A stretch of DNA of 64,000 bases from an uncultured Pelagibacteraceae bacterium (GTDB taxonomy: Bacteria; Pseudomonadota; Alphaproteobacteria; Pelagibacterales; Pelagibacteraceae). The position numbers were made by a program, and so were the translations under genes. The stretch is from positions 371,803 through 435,802 of the forward strand of contig CACDEB010000001.1 of the NCBI GenBank assembly GCA_902551755.1, written 5' to 3'. Shown here one piece after another: positions 48,988 through 58,157 of the stretch (position 1 is its first letter; each line of letters starts with the position of its first letter). A model generated the notes under the pieces. That model was not told the origin of the DNA. It was given only the letters and a program-made list of their open reading frames with translations, and searched no databases.

Positions 48988-50045
48988 TAATTGAATAAAG
49001 CCTTTATAAAAGGCCACTTTGGCATTTTCGATATTATTGATAAGTCTTGAAAAATATTACTTTTATTTGAGAGAAATTTTATACTTGTTTCCGAGCTAGA
49101 ATTAAAGATTTCAAAAAAAATATTTGGCATTCTTTGAGCATTCTTTTTCAATACTTTTAAAAATATTTTATCAAGAATTTCATATTTTTTTCCGATATTA
49201 TAAGTTTTTAAACTATCTAAATTTTTAACAATATATTTGCAATGTTCTTGAATATTCAAAAAAGTATATCCAGTACTTAACCTTGTCATTTTACCTGCTG
49301 TTCCGATATTAATTTTTTTTTCACCGTTTAAATTTGTTGGATAAAATAATGGAATCTGTCCTTTTTCTTTATAAATAATTTTGTAATTTTTAATCTTAAG
49401 AATATTTTCAATATATTCCTTAATCTGAAAATCATAGTCTTTTTCTGAAGGATCTTTCATATTTGATAACCAAGTTGTTTCAATTAAAGCTTTATTTTTT
49501 GAAAACGGAAGAGTGTAAAAAAAATGAACGCTATTTTTTTGGTCACAATCAAAATCCATTAAATTAATTATAGAATCATCAAATATATTCTTATCCGTTT
49601 CAATTTCATAACCTCCAAAATGTTGCCAAAGATCATTTTCATTTGAATTTATTTTAGGAACACTATTAAACACGTACGAATTTTCTGTATTCACATCCTC
49701 CTTATTTCTGAAGAAATGAATATTTTTATTTGCTTTAAGTCTGTTTAAAGTTTTTTTGTAAAATAGACCACTGTCAACAGATTGATACGGTAGACTTTCA
49801 CACTCAACCTGCTTTGATTTATTGGGAATATTAATTGAAAAAGAATCCCAACTTTTAATCACACAATCTTCAAAATTATGTGGAAATGTTTTCCAAAAAG
49901 ACCATGTTTTATCTCGTTGGTATTCAGTCCTAGGCTCAATAATAGCTAAGGTTTTATCACTTAACTTGTTATTGATTTCAAGCTCGTAAGCTAAGGAGAG
50001 GCCAGCGCAACCACCACCAATTATTGTATAATCAAATTCTTTCAT
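48987..50045 (-). CDS. crtY: Lycopene beta-cyclase (CrtY type)
   Basis: Flavoprotein that cyclises lycopene ends to beta-carotene. It has the N-terminal dinucleotide motif DYTIIGGGCAGLSLAYELE (residues 4-22), then RDKTWSFWKTFPH, which is typical of bacterial CrtY, and the later TAGKMTRLSTGYTF. Length (352 aa) is somewhat short but normal for marine bacterial CrtY. It overlaps crtB by 14 bases and blh by one. Confidence 0.93.
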   Translation of the reverse strand: MKEFDYTIIGGGCAGLSLAYELEINNKLSDKTLAIIEPRTEYQRDKTWSFWKTFPHNFEDCVIKSWDSFSINIPNKSKQVECESLPYQSVDSGLFYKKTLNRLKANKNIHFFRNKEDVNTENSYVFNSVPKINSNENDLWQHFGGYEIETDKNIFDDSIINLMDFDCDQKNSVHFFYTLPFSKNKALIETTWLSNMKDPSEKDYDFQIKEYIENILKIKNYKIIYKEKGQIPLFYPTNLNGEKKINIGTAGKMTRLSTGYTFLNIQEHCKYIVKNLDSLKTYNIGKKYEILDKIFLKVLKKNAQRMPNIFFEIFNSSSETSIKFLSNKSNIFQDLSIISKMPKWPFIKALFN

Positions 50046-50880
50046 CTATATTAATTTCTAAACCAATCTCATTATGCTCTTCATTTCTGTAATAATTATC
50101 TGATTGAATAAATAATAATCTAAAAAAATCAAAAATACTTAAAATAGTTTGAACGATTTTGCCAGATTTAGTAACATAAATTTTTCCAGATTGATTATAT
50201 TCCTCAATGTCTCTTTTTTTAATGATTTTATAACCAATCTCTCTATAAACTCTGCGAGCGACTAATATAGCGAAACGGCACCTAATTGGAATTTCTCTGA
50301 TTGAATTAAAACAACTATTATAAAACAAATCTGCAGTAGTAATTGTATTTTTTATATTTGAAATATCATGCTTAATATATTCTCTATTTTTCTCTCTATC
50401 TTCTATTACATCTCTAGAGATATTTGTAAGCTGCATCGCTATCCCTAAATCAATTGCAGATTTCAGAGCTGTTTTAGATTTTACTCTAAGAATTTTCGCC
50501 ATCATCAAACCTACCGTTCCAGCCACTCTATAAGAATATACTAGCAGCTCTCTTTTAGATTTAAATTCTATTTTTTCTTTTAGATCAGACTCAATGCCAT
50601 CAAAAAGATCGAGAACAATTTTTTCTGATACATCGAAGTTTTTAATAATGCGATGTATCTTTTTGATACTATCGTTTTCGAAGTTGTGGTTAATAAAGTC
50701 ATTTTTATAGTTAAGGAATTTCTTCTTTTTAATCTCTAAAGATATTTCTTCATCAGCAATATCGTCTAATATTCTACAAAAATCATACAGGTCAGATCCA
50801 TTTTTATAAACATCGTTAGGCAAGAAAAATCCAGCCCAGCTAAAAGACTTTGCATGAATTGATAAAAGATTATTTACCAT
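50032..50880 (-). CDS. crtB: Phytoene synthase
   Basis: Condenses two geranylgeranyl diphosphates to phytoene. The two Asp-rich motifs are visible: FCRILDDIADEE (about residues 33-44) and MQLTNISRDVIEDREKNREY (about residues 145-164), with the middle VAGTVGLMMAKIL. Length (282 aa) is normal. It shares one base with the crtI stop. The substrate-making crtE is not in this window. Confidence 0.95.
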   Translation of the reverse strand: MVNNLLSIHAKSFSWAGFFLPNDVYKNGSDLYDFCRILDDIADEEISLEIKKKKFLNYKNDFINHNFENDSIKKIHRIIKNFDVSEKIVLDLFDGIESDLKEKIEFKSKRELLVYSYRVAGTVGLMMAKILRVKSKTALKSAIDLGIAMQLTNISRDVIEDREKNREYIKHDISNIKNTITTADLFYNSCFNSIREIPIRCRFAILVARRVYREIGYKIIKKRDIEEYNQSGKIYVTKSGKIVQTILSIFDFFRLLFIQSDNYYRNEEHNEIGLEINIDERI

Positions 50881-52337
50881 TAAAGAATTTTATCTAAAAC
50901 TTTTGCCGATGATAAAACTCCAGGCACACCAGCACCAGGATGTGTTCCAGCACCAACAAAATATAATCCATCATAAATTTCAGACTTATTGTGAAATCTA
51001 AAATAAGCAGATTGCGTAAATTTTGGTTGAATTGAAAAGCCTGATCCAAATTTTGTGTTAAGATCTTTTTCAAAGTAGTCGGGCGTTAAGTAGAAATCCT
51101 CTACTATGTTTTCTCTTAAATTTGGAAGCAAATCCTTTTCCATTTTATCAATTACTAAATTTTTAATTTTTTCACCGCTCACCGACCAATTTATATTTGA
51201 TTGATTATTAGGGACTGGGACTAGAACATAAAAACAATCACATCCATCTGGAGCCATTGAATTATCTGTTGCTGTAGGTCGATGCAGATAATAGCTAATA
51301 TCATCGTTAAGTTTCTTTTTATCAAAAATATCATCCAAATGTTCTTTATATTTGTCACCAAACTTAATTGTGTGGTGAGCGACATCCTTATAAATTTTTT
51401 TAGTTCCAAAGTAATAAACAAATAAACCCATTGAATAATCCATTCTTTTTCTCTTAAAGTTGAAAAAAAAATTCAGGTCTTTTTTATCTAATAATCTCTC
51501 ATAGACATCGGGTGGATCAGCATTACAAACCACATTATTTGCAGAAATTTCGTCACCGTTTTCCAATCGAATACCTTTAATTGTTTTTCCATTTGAAATA
51601 ATTTTGTTTACCTCAAAGCCTTTTTTTATTTTTATATTTTCCTCATTCATTAATGTTTCAAGACTTTCAATTATATTTCCAGTTCCCCCCATCGAGTAAT
51701 GAATTCCCCATTTCTTTTCTAAATATAGAATTAAGCCATAAATCGAAGTTGTTGTGAAAGGATTACCACCCACAAGTAGAGGATGCATGCTAAGAATTCT
51801 TCTTAGTTTTTCGTGTTTAACATATGAGGACACAAGAGAATAAACAGATTTATAACTTTTTAACTTTAATAAAGATGGAATTTGTTTCATCATGAAAAAA
51901 GGTTTCGTAAAAGGAACATCTGAAAGTTCTAAATACCCCTTTTCAAAAATTTTTTTGGTGAAATTTACTAATTTAATATAACCTTTCAAATCATCTGGAG
52001 AAATTGCAGATATTTGCTTTTCCATTTCTTCTTCATTTCCTGAGTAATTGAATTTTGTGCCATCTTCAAAAACGAATTGATACCAAATATCTAAAGGTTT
52101 TATGTTTAAATAGTCTTTTGGATCTTTTCCAAATAGTTCGAACAACTCATATATCAAATAAGGTGCGGTAATTACTGTCGGTCCAGCATCAAATGAAAAC
52201 CCATTCTTTCTAAAAATTCTTGCTCTACCACCTAAATCATTTTGTTTTTCAATTAAGGTCACCTCGTGGCCTTTTGCTCTCAGCCTAAGGGCTGCAGATA
52301 TACCACCAAAACCTGAACCTATGACTATGGATTTCAT
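50880..52337 (-). CDS. crtI: Phytoene desaturase
   Basis: FAD enzyme that turns phytoene into lycopene in four desaturations. It begins MKSIVIGSGFGGISAALRL with the FAD fold, then IEKQNDLGGRARIF and SFDAGPTVITAPYL. The C-terminal flavin motif is YFVGAGTHPGAGVPGVLSSA. Length (485 aa) is typical. It heads the crtI-crtB-crtY-blh-ispH-thrB-rnhA run and lies 43 bases downstream of atpF, with no terminator seen between. Confidence 0.96.
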   Translation of the reverse strand: MKSIVIGSGFGGISAALRLRAKGHEVTLIEKQNDLGGRARIFRKNGFSFDAGPTVITAPYLIYELFELFGKDPKDYLNIKPLDIWYQFVFEDGTKFNYSGNEEEMEKQISAISPDDLKGYIKLVNFTKKIFEKGYLELSDVPFTKPFFMMKQIPSLLKLKSYKSVYSLVSSYVKHEKLRRILSMHPLLVGGNPFTTTSIYGLILYLEKKWGIHYSMGGTGNIIESLETLMNEENIKIKKGFEVNKIISNGKTIKGIRLENGDEISANNVVCNADPPDVYERLLDKKDLNFFFNFKRKRMDYSMGLFVYYFGTKKIYKDVAHHTIKFGDKYKEHLDDIFDKKKLNDDISYYLHRPTATDNSMAPDGCDCFYVLVPVPNNQSNINWSVSGEKIKNLVIDKMEKDLLPNLRENIVEDFYLTPDYFEKDLNTKFGSGFSIQPKFTQSAYFRFHNKSEIYDGLYFVGAGTHPGAGVPGVLSSAKVLDKIL

Positions 52338-52380
52338 AACAATAATTTATATTTTTTTTCTAAAAATGTAAGAATTTATT

Positions 52381-52881
52381 TTAATTTGAGCTAGTTTTTT
52401 TCAAAGCATCTTTAGCATCTTCTAAATTTTTTTGAAATAAATTGTCGAGCTTCGATTTTTCAATTGAATTTTTAATAAAATTTTCTGAGGCAGAGAATGC
52501 AACATCAACTGAAGTATTTTTAATTTCTCTAACAGCTTCATCCCTCATTTGTTTAATTTTGCTTAAAGATAGTTCTTTTTTAATTTTAGCCGAGTTCTCA
52601 AACTTAAGTTCTAATTCACTCACCATTTTTTCAGAGTCATTTTTTGCTTGATCTATAATTTTTTTGCTTTCCTTCACGGCTGAGCTTAATTTTGATTGAG
52701 AGTCTTCTAATAATTTTTTTGTTTCTATTCTTAACTTTTCACTTTCATCTAATTCATTTTTTATCTCAGAGATCTTTGTGTCTAAAGCCTCATTTATTTT
52801 TCTTGGGATTTTAAAATAAATTAGAACTCCGAAAAAAATTACAAAAGATACAGCTACCCAAAAAGTTGAATCAAATTCCAT
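52381..52881 (-). CDS. atpF: F0F1 ATP synthase subunit b
   Basis: Peripheral stalk subunit. One N-terminal helix (residues 8-24) precedes a long charged coiled coil to the end, with IPRKINEALDTKISEIKNEL at the start of the stalk. A good AGGAGC ribosome site lies within the upstream gene, which overlaps by 11 bases. Length (166 aa) is typical. It is the last ATP synthase gene before the carotenoid cluster. Confidence 0.92.
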   Translation of the reverse strand: MEFDSTFWVAVSFVIFFGVLIYFKIPRKINEALDTKISEIKNELDESEKLRIETKKLLEDSQSKLSSAVKESKKIIDQAKNDSEKMVSELELKFENSAKIKKELSLSKIKQMRDEAVREIKNTSVDVAFSASENFIKNSIEKSKLDNLFQKNLEDAKDALKKTSSN

Positions 52882-53458
52882 TTTTGCTCCTGCTCAATTT
52901 TTTAAGTTCATCTTCAACTAAAGCAGAAACACTGCTTTCATTTACATCAGTTCCAATTAACCTTTTTATGACTTCGTTGGTTATATTAGAAGCTATTGAA
53001 TTTATTTTTTTTGGTGAAGATAATTTTAACTCGATTATTTCTTTTTCAACATTTTGAATTTCTGAATTTAAGTCTTCATCGAGTTTCGTTTTTTTTCTTG
53101 TTATTTCAGAGACAATCTTCTCTCTTGCGGCTAACATTACTTCTTTAGCTTTGTTTTTACTTTTCAAAATTATCTCTTCAAATTCTTTGAGATTTTTTTC
53201 ACTTTGTTCTCTTTGCTTTTCAGCTGTCTCAATATTTTCTAAAATTTGTAATCTTCTCTGCTCTAGGTTTTTACTTATTTTAGGCAAGATAAATTTAGAA
53301 AGGACTAAAAAAAGGGTACCGAAAGTTATGGTCAACCAAAAAATTTGCGATACCCAAAATTCAGGATCCAATTGAGGCATTCCCCCTTTTTCTGCACTTT
53401 TAACTGCCACAGTACAGAATGAGAGATAAAAAATATTAAGTAAAATAATTTTTTTCAC
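52871..53458 (-). CDS. atpF': F0F1 ATP synthase subunit b'
   Basis: Second, diverged stalk subunit, as in alphaproteobacteria, cyanobacteria and plastids. A signal-like first segment (residues 1-20) is followed by GGMPQLDPEFWVSQIFWL, a typical b' start, one helix, FILPKISKNLEQRR and a coiled coil to residue 195. The paired b and b' genes imply a heterodimeric stalk. It lies 6 bases after atpE. Confidence 0.92.
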   Translation of the reverse strand: MKKIILLNIFYLSFCTVAVKSAEKGGMPQLDPEFWVSQIFWLTITFGTLFLVLSKFILPKISKNLEQRRLQILENIETAEKQREQSEKNLKEFEEIILKSKNKAKEVMLAAREKIVSEITRKKTKLDEDLNSEIQNVEKEIIELKLSSPKKINSIASNITNEVIKRLIGTDVNESSVSALVEDELKKLSRSKNGI

Positions 53459-53464
53459 AATTAT

Positions 53465-53692
53465 TTAAAAAGCAAATAAAATTATTAAAGCTACAACAAG
53501 TCCAAACAACCCAGTGGCCTCAGCTAATGCGAAACCTAAAAGTAAATTTGGAAATTGTTTTTGAGCTGCAGATGGATTTCTCATAGCGCCAGATAGATAG
53601 TTACCAAAAATAATACCTATTCCAACTCCTGCTCCTGCTAGAGCAATCGCCGCTAATCCTGCTCCAATCATTTTTGCTGCTTCTAACTCCAT
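53465..53692 (-). CDS. atpE: F0F1 ATP synthase subunit c
   Basis: Proteolipid of the rotor ring, 75 residues with two helices and the loop GAMRNPSAAQKQFPNL. The proton-carrying acid is Glu58 in FALAEATGLFGL. The context lacks the extra polar residues of sodium-type rings, so proton coupling is expected. The ribosome site AAGGAGGATAAT directly before the ATG is among the strongest in the window and fits its high copy number. Confidence 0.97.
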   Translation of the reverse strand: MELEAAKMIGAGLAAIALAGAGVGIGIIFGNYLSGAMRNPSAAQKQFPNLLLGFALAEATGLFGLVVALIILFAF

Positions 53693-53708
53693 ATTATCCT
53701 CCTTATGA

Positions 53709-54443
53709 TTAATGGTGTAAATTTAATGCATCATTTAAATAAATGCATGTTAAAATTGCAAAAACATAAGCTTGAAGAAAAGCAACTAATATCTCCAAAC
53801 CTGTTAATGCAACTGAAAAACTCAGTGGAAGCCATCCACCGACAATTCCAAGACTTACTACAAAGCCTCCGAATACTTTCATCATTGTATGTCCCGCCAT
53901 CATATTTGCAAATAATCTTACAGATAAACTGATGGGCCTACTTAAATAAGAAATAATTTCTATAACTACTATTAGTGGTAACAAGACAGCTGGCACTCCG
54001 CTGGGTACAAAAAGTTTTAAATAGCCAAATCCATGTTTAATAAATCCAATAATTGTCACTCCAATGAAAATAAATGCTGCTAAAACAAATGTTACGATTA
54101 TGTGGCTTGTTACTGTAAAAGAATAGGGGATCATACCGAACATGTTACAAAAAAGAACAAACATAAAAAGTGAAAATATAAATGAAAAATATGGTTTTGC
54201 TTTCGAACCAGCTGTATCACTTATCATCTTAGACACAAATGTATAGCTAAGTTCTGAGAGCAATTGTATTTTATCAGGAATTATATTTTTCTTTTGTGCA
54301 CCTAAATTAAAAATTATCAATATTGCTAATGAGCTTATGACCATAAATAAACTAGCATTAGTAAAGGATAAATCTATTTCCCCTATTTTAATTTCTGGAC
54401 CAATTCTATAAACATTAAATTGGTACATCGGATTTGCTGCCAT
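53709..54443 (-). CDS. atpB: F0F1 ATP synthase subunit a
   Basis: Forms the proton half-channels beside the c ring. The essential Arg lies in LSVRLFANMMAGHTMMKVF, and MFVLFCNMFGMIPYSF and the late LEILVAFLQAYVFAILTCIY are conserved. About six helices are visible and length (244 aa) is normal. It follows atpI after 4 bases. Confidence 0.97.
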   Translation of the reverse strand: MAANPMYQFNVYRIGPEIKIGEIDLSFTNASLFMVISSLAILIIFNLGAQKKNIIPDKIQLLSELSYTFVSKMISDTAGSKAKPYFSFIFSLFMFVLFCNMFGMIPYSFTVTSHIIVTFVLAAFIFIGVTIIGFIKHGFGYLKLFVPSGVPAVLLPLIVVIEIISYLSRPISLSVRLFANMMAGHTMMKVFGGFVVSLGIVGGWLPLSFSVALTGLEILVAFLQAYVFAILTCIYLNDALNLHH

Positions 54444-54447
54444 AAAA

Positions 54448-54714
54448 TCAATTCTGTAGTCTTTTTGCTGACCTGATTACATTTAATATACCCGCAACTA
54501 CACCAACAAAAAAAAATATTATTATTAACCATGGTTTAGTATCAAACCAATTATCTAAAATAAACCCTATAATTGTCCCTACTAATACAGCCGCTACTAA
54601 TTCAGTGCTCAATTTGAAAGCTTGTCCAATATTAGATGTTTGGGGATTTTCTTTTTCTACTTTTAACTTTTTACGTGCATTTTTTAGGCGATCTTTTAGC
54701 CGTTCTTTACCCAT
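54448..54714 (-). CDS. atpI: ATP synthase assembly protein AtpI
   Basis: An 88-residue protein with a basic, helical N-terminus (MGKERLKDRLKNARKKLKVE) and two helices around GTIIGFILDNWFDTKPWL, the AtpI/AtpZ signature. It helps assemble the c ring or modulates ion flux. It abuts the smc stop exactly (54714/54715), so the F0 genes are probably cotranscribed with smc. Confidence 0.88.
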   Translation of the reverse strand: MGKERLKDRLKNARKKLKVEKENPQTSNIGQAFKLSTELVAAVLVGTIIGFILDNWFDTKPWLIIIFFFVGVVAGILNVIRSAKRLQN

Positions 54715-57111
54715 CTAGGCAACCATGCTCTCAGCTTTTTCAAGGTCAACTGAAACTAGCTGGCTTATGCCTTTCTCTGGCATGGTTACACCATAAAGTC
54801 TATTCATTTTTGACATCGTAAGGGCGTGATGGGTAACAATAATAAATTTTGTTTTAGTAATTTTTATGAGTTCATCCAAGAGATTACAAAAACGAGTGAC
54901 GTTTGCGTCATCTAAAGGTGCATCTACTTCATCAAGAACACATATTGGTGAAGGGTTAGTTAAGAAAACTGCAAAGACTAAAGATAAAGCAGTGAGTGCT
55001 TGCTCTCCACCTGAAAGAAGAGTAATTGACTGAAGTCTTTTTCCTGGAGGACTTACCAACATTTCTAAACCTGCATCAAGCGGATCATCAGAGTCAACTA
55101 ATTCCAGTTTCGCGCTTCCACCGTTAAATAATTTTGTGTAAACTTCATTAAACTTTCTATTAACCTTTTCAAAGGCCTCAAGGAGTCTTTCTCGACCTTT
55201 TTGATTAAGTTCATTAATACTTTCTTTAAGTTTGACAATAGCTGTCACTAAGTCTGATCGATCTTTTTCCATTTTTTTAATTTCAATTTCGTATTTACTT
55301 GTTTCTTCATCTGCTCTTAGATTTACTGATCCTAGTTTATCTCTCTCTCTTTTCTTTTCATCAAGCAATTCTTCTTGTGTGAGTGCGTCCGGGAGATCAC
55401 TTTGATCTTTCAAGTTTGAGAATTCAAAAACATCTTTTTCTGCAAGATTTAATTCATTTTCAATTCTCTCTAACAAATCAATTCTTCTTTTTGACAGGCC
55501 ATCAATTGTTGCTGTTGAACTCGCTTTTCTTTCTCTGATTTCTATAGAATTTTCTCTGATCTCTGAAAGCTCAAGATTTAGGGCGTTAGATTTTTTATCT
55601 GATATTTCAATTAATTTTTCATTCTCCTCTTTCTCAATTTCAGAAAGTCTTAAATTTTCAGTTAATTGCCCTTTTTTTTCTGCTTGGGTGTTTGGTTTAT
55701 TTTCTAATAGATTTAATTGACTAGATGATTTTTGTCTTCTTTCATTTAGTTGTTTTATTGATTTGTCGGAGTTTTCAAGTAGGTTTTTCCAACTTTCAAT
55801 TTCAGTATCAATAATTTTTATTCTTTCTTTTCTTTTAATAGAATCGTTTTTTATGTTTTGATTTTTACTGTAGCTTTCAGCATATTCTTCAATTATGTTT
55901 TTACATTCTTCAATAGCTTTTATAGCATCATCATTTTGGTTCTGACTGATTAAAGTCTTTACGTTTTCAAGATTGTTTTTAAGTTTATCTTTTACGGAAA
56001 AAAGATCGTCATTAGATTTTTTTTCAGTATCGTAGTATTTTGTATCAATATCGATTAAATCATTTTTTTCTTCTTTTAATCTTTTTTCATTTGAATTAGC
56101 ATCGATCGTAATACTTTTTTCTCTATCTAAATCATTATCGATTTCAACAAGGCTATTTTTAAAATTTTCGATCTCTTTTTGTATTCTATCATTTTCCTCA
56201 TCCAAACTTTTAAGTTCCAAGTTTAATCTTTGGATTTTAGAAAGTATTTCAAAATTTTTCTCTTTGATTGGATTATTTGTTGCATTTTCACTTTCTATAT
56301 TTTTTTCAATTTCATTTATTTTATTTGAAATATTCTCAAATTCCTGATCAGAGTCTTTATTAATTTCTTTTTCTAAAGTAATTTCTTTATCTATCTCCTG
56401 CAATTTGAGAAAATATAATCCAGCCTCAATTTTTTTAATCTCTTCTGAGATCACCTTATATTTCCCGGCTTCTTCTGCTTGTTTTTGTAAATTTGCTAGT
56501 TGTTTCTCTTGTTGTCTCCTTAATTCATCTGCTCTTTTTAAATTATTTTCTGCAGCATTTAATCTTACTTCAGCCTCATGTCTTCTAGCATGTAAACCAG
56601 AAATTCCCGCAGCCTCCTCAAGAATTGCCCGTCTATCACTCGGTTTTGCTGTTACTAACGATCCAATTCTACCTTGGCTTATTAATGATGGAGAGTGAGC
56701 CCCAGTTGAAAGGTCAGCAAAAAACATTTGAGCATCTTTTGCCCTTACTTCTTTTCCATTTATATGAAACTTTGATCCCTTATCTTTTTCAATCTTTCTT
56801 CTAATTTCTATTTCGGGAATGTGTTTATAATTGTGTGATCCTAAACTTCCATCATTCGATAGGTTTACAATTACCTCAGCTATATTTTTGGAAGGTTTGT
56901 TTGAAGTACCGGAAAAAATTACATCTTCCATACCTGAGCCTCTCATACTTTTTGCTGATGTTTCACCCATGCACCATCTTAAAGACTCAACGATATTTGA
57001 TTTACCACAACCGTTTGGACCAACTATTCCAGTTAGACCGTCCTCAATAAGTAAACTTGTTTTATCTGCGAAAGATTTAAAACCGTTTAGTTGAATTTTT
57101 TTAAATTCCAT
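54715..57111 (-). CDS. smc: SMC chromosome-segregation ATPase, shortened and apparently hingeless
   Basis: Condensin ATPase. Both head halves are intact: Walker A GPNGCGKS (residues 31-38), the Q-loop LISQGRIGSL, EEAAGISGLHARRHEAE, the signature SGGEQ (residues 700-704) and Walker B VLDEVDAPLDD. The region between (about residues 165-640) is continuous Glu/Lys/Asn-rich coiled coil. I see no glycine-rich globular hinge such as normally splits the two arms, and the total length is 798 instead of about 1150. It follows a DsbA-like gene by 7 bases. Confidence 0.9.
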   Translation of the reverse strand: MEFKKIQLNGFKSFADKTSLLIEDGLTGIVGPNGCGKSNIVESLRWCMGETSAKSMRGSGMEDVIFSGTSNKPSKNIAEVIVNLSNDGSLGSHNYKHIPEIEIRRKIEKDKGSKFHINGKEVRAKDAQMFFADLSTGAHSPSLISQGRIGSLVTAKPSDRRAILEEAAGISGLHARRHEAEVRLNAAENNLKRADELRRQQEKQLANLQKQAEEAGKYKVISEEIKKIEAGLYFLKLQEIDKEITLEKEINKDSDQEFENISNKINEIEKNIESENATNNPIKEKNFEILSKIQRLNLELKSLDEENDRIQKEIENFKNSLVEIDNDLDREKSITIDANSNEKRLKEEKNDLIDIDTKYYDTEKKSNDDLFSVKDKLKNNLENVKTLISQNQNDDAIKAIEECKNIIEEYAESYSKNQNIKNDSIKRKERIKIIDTEIESWKNLLENSDKSIKQLNERRQKSSSQLNLLENKPNTQAEKKGQLTENLRLSEIEKEENEKLIEISDKKSNALNLELSEIRENSIEIRERKASSTATIDGLSKRRIDLLERIENELNLAEKDVFEFSNLKDQSDLPDALTQEELLDEKKRERDKLGSVNLRADEETSKYEIEIKKMEKDRSDLVTAIVKLKESINELNQKGRERLLEAFEKVNRKFNEVYTKLFNGGSAKLELVDSDDPLDAGLEMLVSPPGKRLQSITLLSGGEQALTALSLVFAVFLTNPSPICVLDEVDAPLDDANVTRFCNLLDELIKITKTKFIIVTHHALTMSKMNRLYGVTMPEKGISQLVSVDLEKAESMVA

Positions 57112-57118
57112 TAAGGAA

Positions 57119-57697
57119 TTATAACAGTTTTTCTATGGCTTTTTTTAAATTTTTAAACGATAGCGTCTTTTCAAACTTTTGGTCGTTTAAAATAAGTGTA
57201 GGGGTTGAATTTATATCAAATTCTTTTACACCCTCGATTCGTTCGTTTAAGATAAAGGCCTCTAACTCAGTGTTAGAAAAACACTTTTCTTCATCTAGAG
57301 GTTTTCCAAATAATTTTATAACTGAAGACAAATTTGAATTAAGTTCTTCAATTGTTGATCCTTTAGCCCACTTTTTTTGGTTAGAATATAAAAAATGCAG
57401 TAAGTCTGATTTGCCATCATTGTTACAATGAGCCAGTTTAGATGCATTTAATGCTGCCATGTCTAATGGGAAATTTCTAAATTCAATATTTATAATACCA
57501 GTATCAATAAATTCTTTTTTTAATTCAGGGTAAACTTTATTATGAAAATCTGCACAGAATGAACAAGTAAGAGACTCGTAAATTATTAGTTTAATTTTTG
57601 CATCTTCTCTTCCTTCAATTATTGGTTTGAAGGAAGATGCGTTAATATTTGTCTGAAATAGAACGAAAATTATTAGTACAAAAATTTTCTTAATCAT
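57119..57697 (-). CDS. DsbA-family thioredoxin-fold oxidoreductase
   Basis: A secreted thiol-disulfide protein: signal peptide about residues 1-20, then the active site ESLTCSFCADFHNK (Cys45, Cys48), and the cis-Pro loop INSTPTLILN. The CSFC centre and PEVYPELK-like segment resemble the Com1/DsbA group in alphaproteobacteria. Start 57697 is chosen because the upstream in-frame ATG (57721) lacks a signal-peptide-like start. It overlaps dciA by 8 bases. Confidence 0.88.
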   Translation of the reverse strand: MIKKIFVLIIFVLFQTNINASSFKPIIEGREDAKIKLIIYESLTCSFCADFHNKVYPELKKEFIDTGIINIEFRNFPLDMAALNASKLAHCNNDGKSDLLHFLYSNQKKWAKGSTIEELNSNLSSVIKLFGKPLDEEKCFSNTELEAFILNERIEGVKEFDINSTPTLILNDQKFEKTLSFKNLKKAIEKLL

Positions 57698-58157
57698 TTT
57701 TTTCTCTATACACTTTAGCAAATTCTTTTAAAGAATTTTCAATTTTTTTATTTTTAATTTCCCCTAAATTATATTTGGAATTACTTTTTTTAACACTTTT
57801 TATTTTTTCATCTTTCCTGTCAAAGGTATACACTTTTAATGTTGAAATTAAATCATATCCAAAAAAAGAATTGATCTTATCTATTATATTTTTTTTCGAA
57901 TACTCTAACTCGACTTCGTGACCTCTCTTAACCATTACTTCCAATACGGATTTTCTAAACTTATTAGAACTCAAATATTTTTTTGGATAACTTAAAGAAA
58001 ATAGCTCATCACCAACAAACATTCTCCAATTTTCTATAAGTTCAGAATAAACCTCTCCTTTTTGTTTCAATAACTTTTTTACCTTTGTGGGCAAAGTGTC
58101 TTTAAAAGATCTTAATCCTTGAATGACTTTAAATCTCTGATTAGAATTAAATTTCAT
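57690..58157 (-). CDS. dciA: DUF721/DciA-type helicase-associated protein
   Basis: A 155-residue protein with the DUF721 core: LPTKVKKLLKQKGEVYSELI, ENWRMFVGDELF, then VLEVMVKRGHEVELEY and a fold ending in NSFFGYDLISTLKV. DciA proteins load or assist the replicative helicase DnaB in bacteria without DnaC. The C-terminal 45 residues are Lys-rich and less conserved. Its start codon overlaps that of mutY in a CATG (58155-58158). Confidence 0.82.
   Translation of the reverse strand: MKFNSNQRFKVIQGLRSFKDTLPTKVKKLLKQKGEVYSELIENWRMFVGDELFSLSYPKKYLSSNKFRKSVLEVMVKRGHEVELEYSKKNIIDKINSFFGYDLISTLKVYTFDRKDEKIKSVKKSNSKYNLGEIKNKKIENSLKEFAKVYREKND

Noticed and set aside
48073-52337. Proteorhodopsin or crtE gene within the carotenoid cluster
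   Set aside because: All frames here are accounted for by crtI, crtB, crtY and blh; neither rhodopsin helices with a retinal Lys nor a prenyl-diphosphate synthase motif is present.
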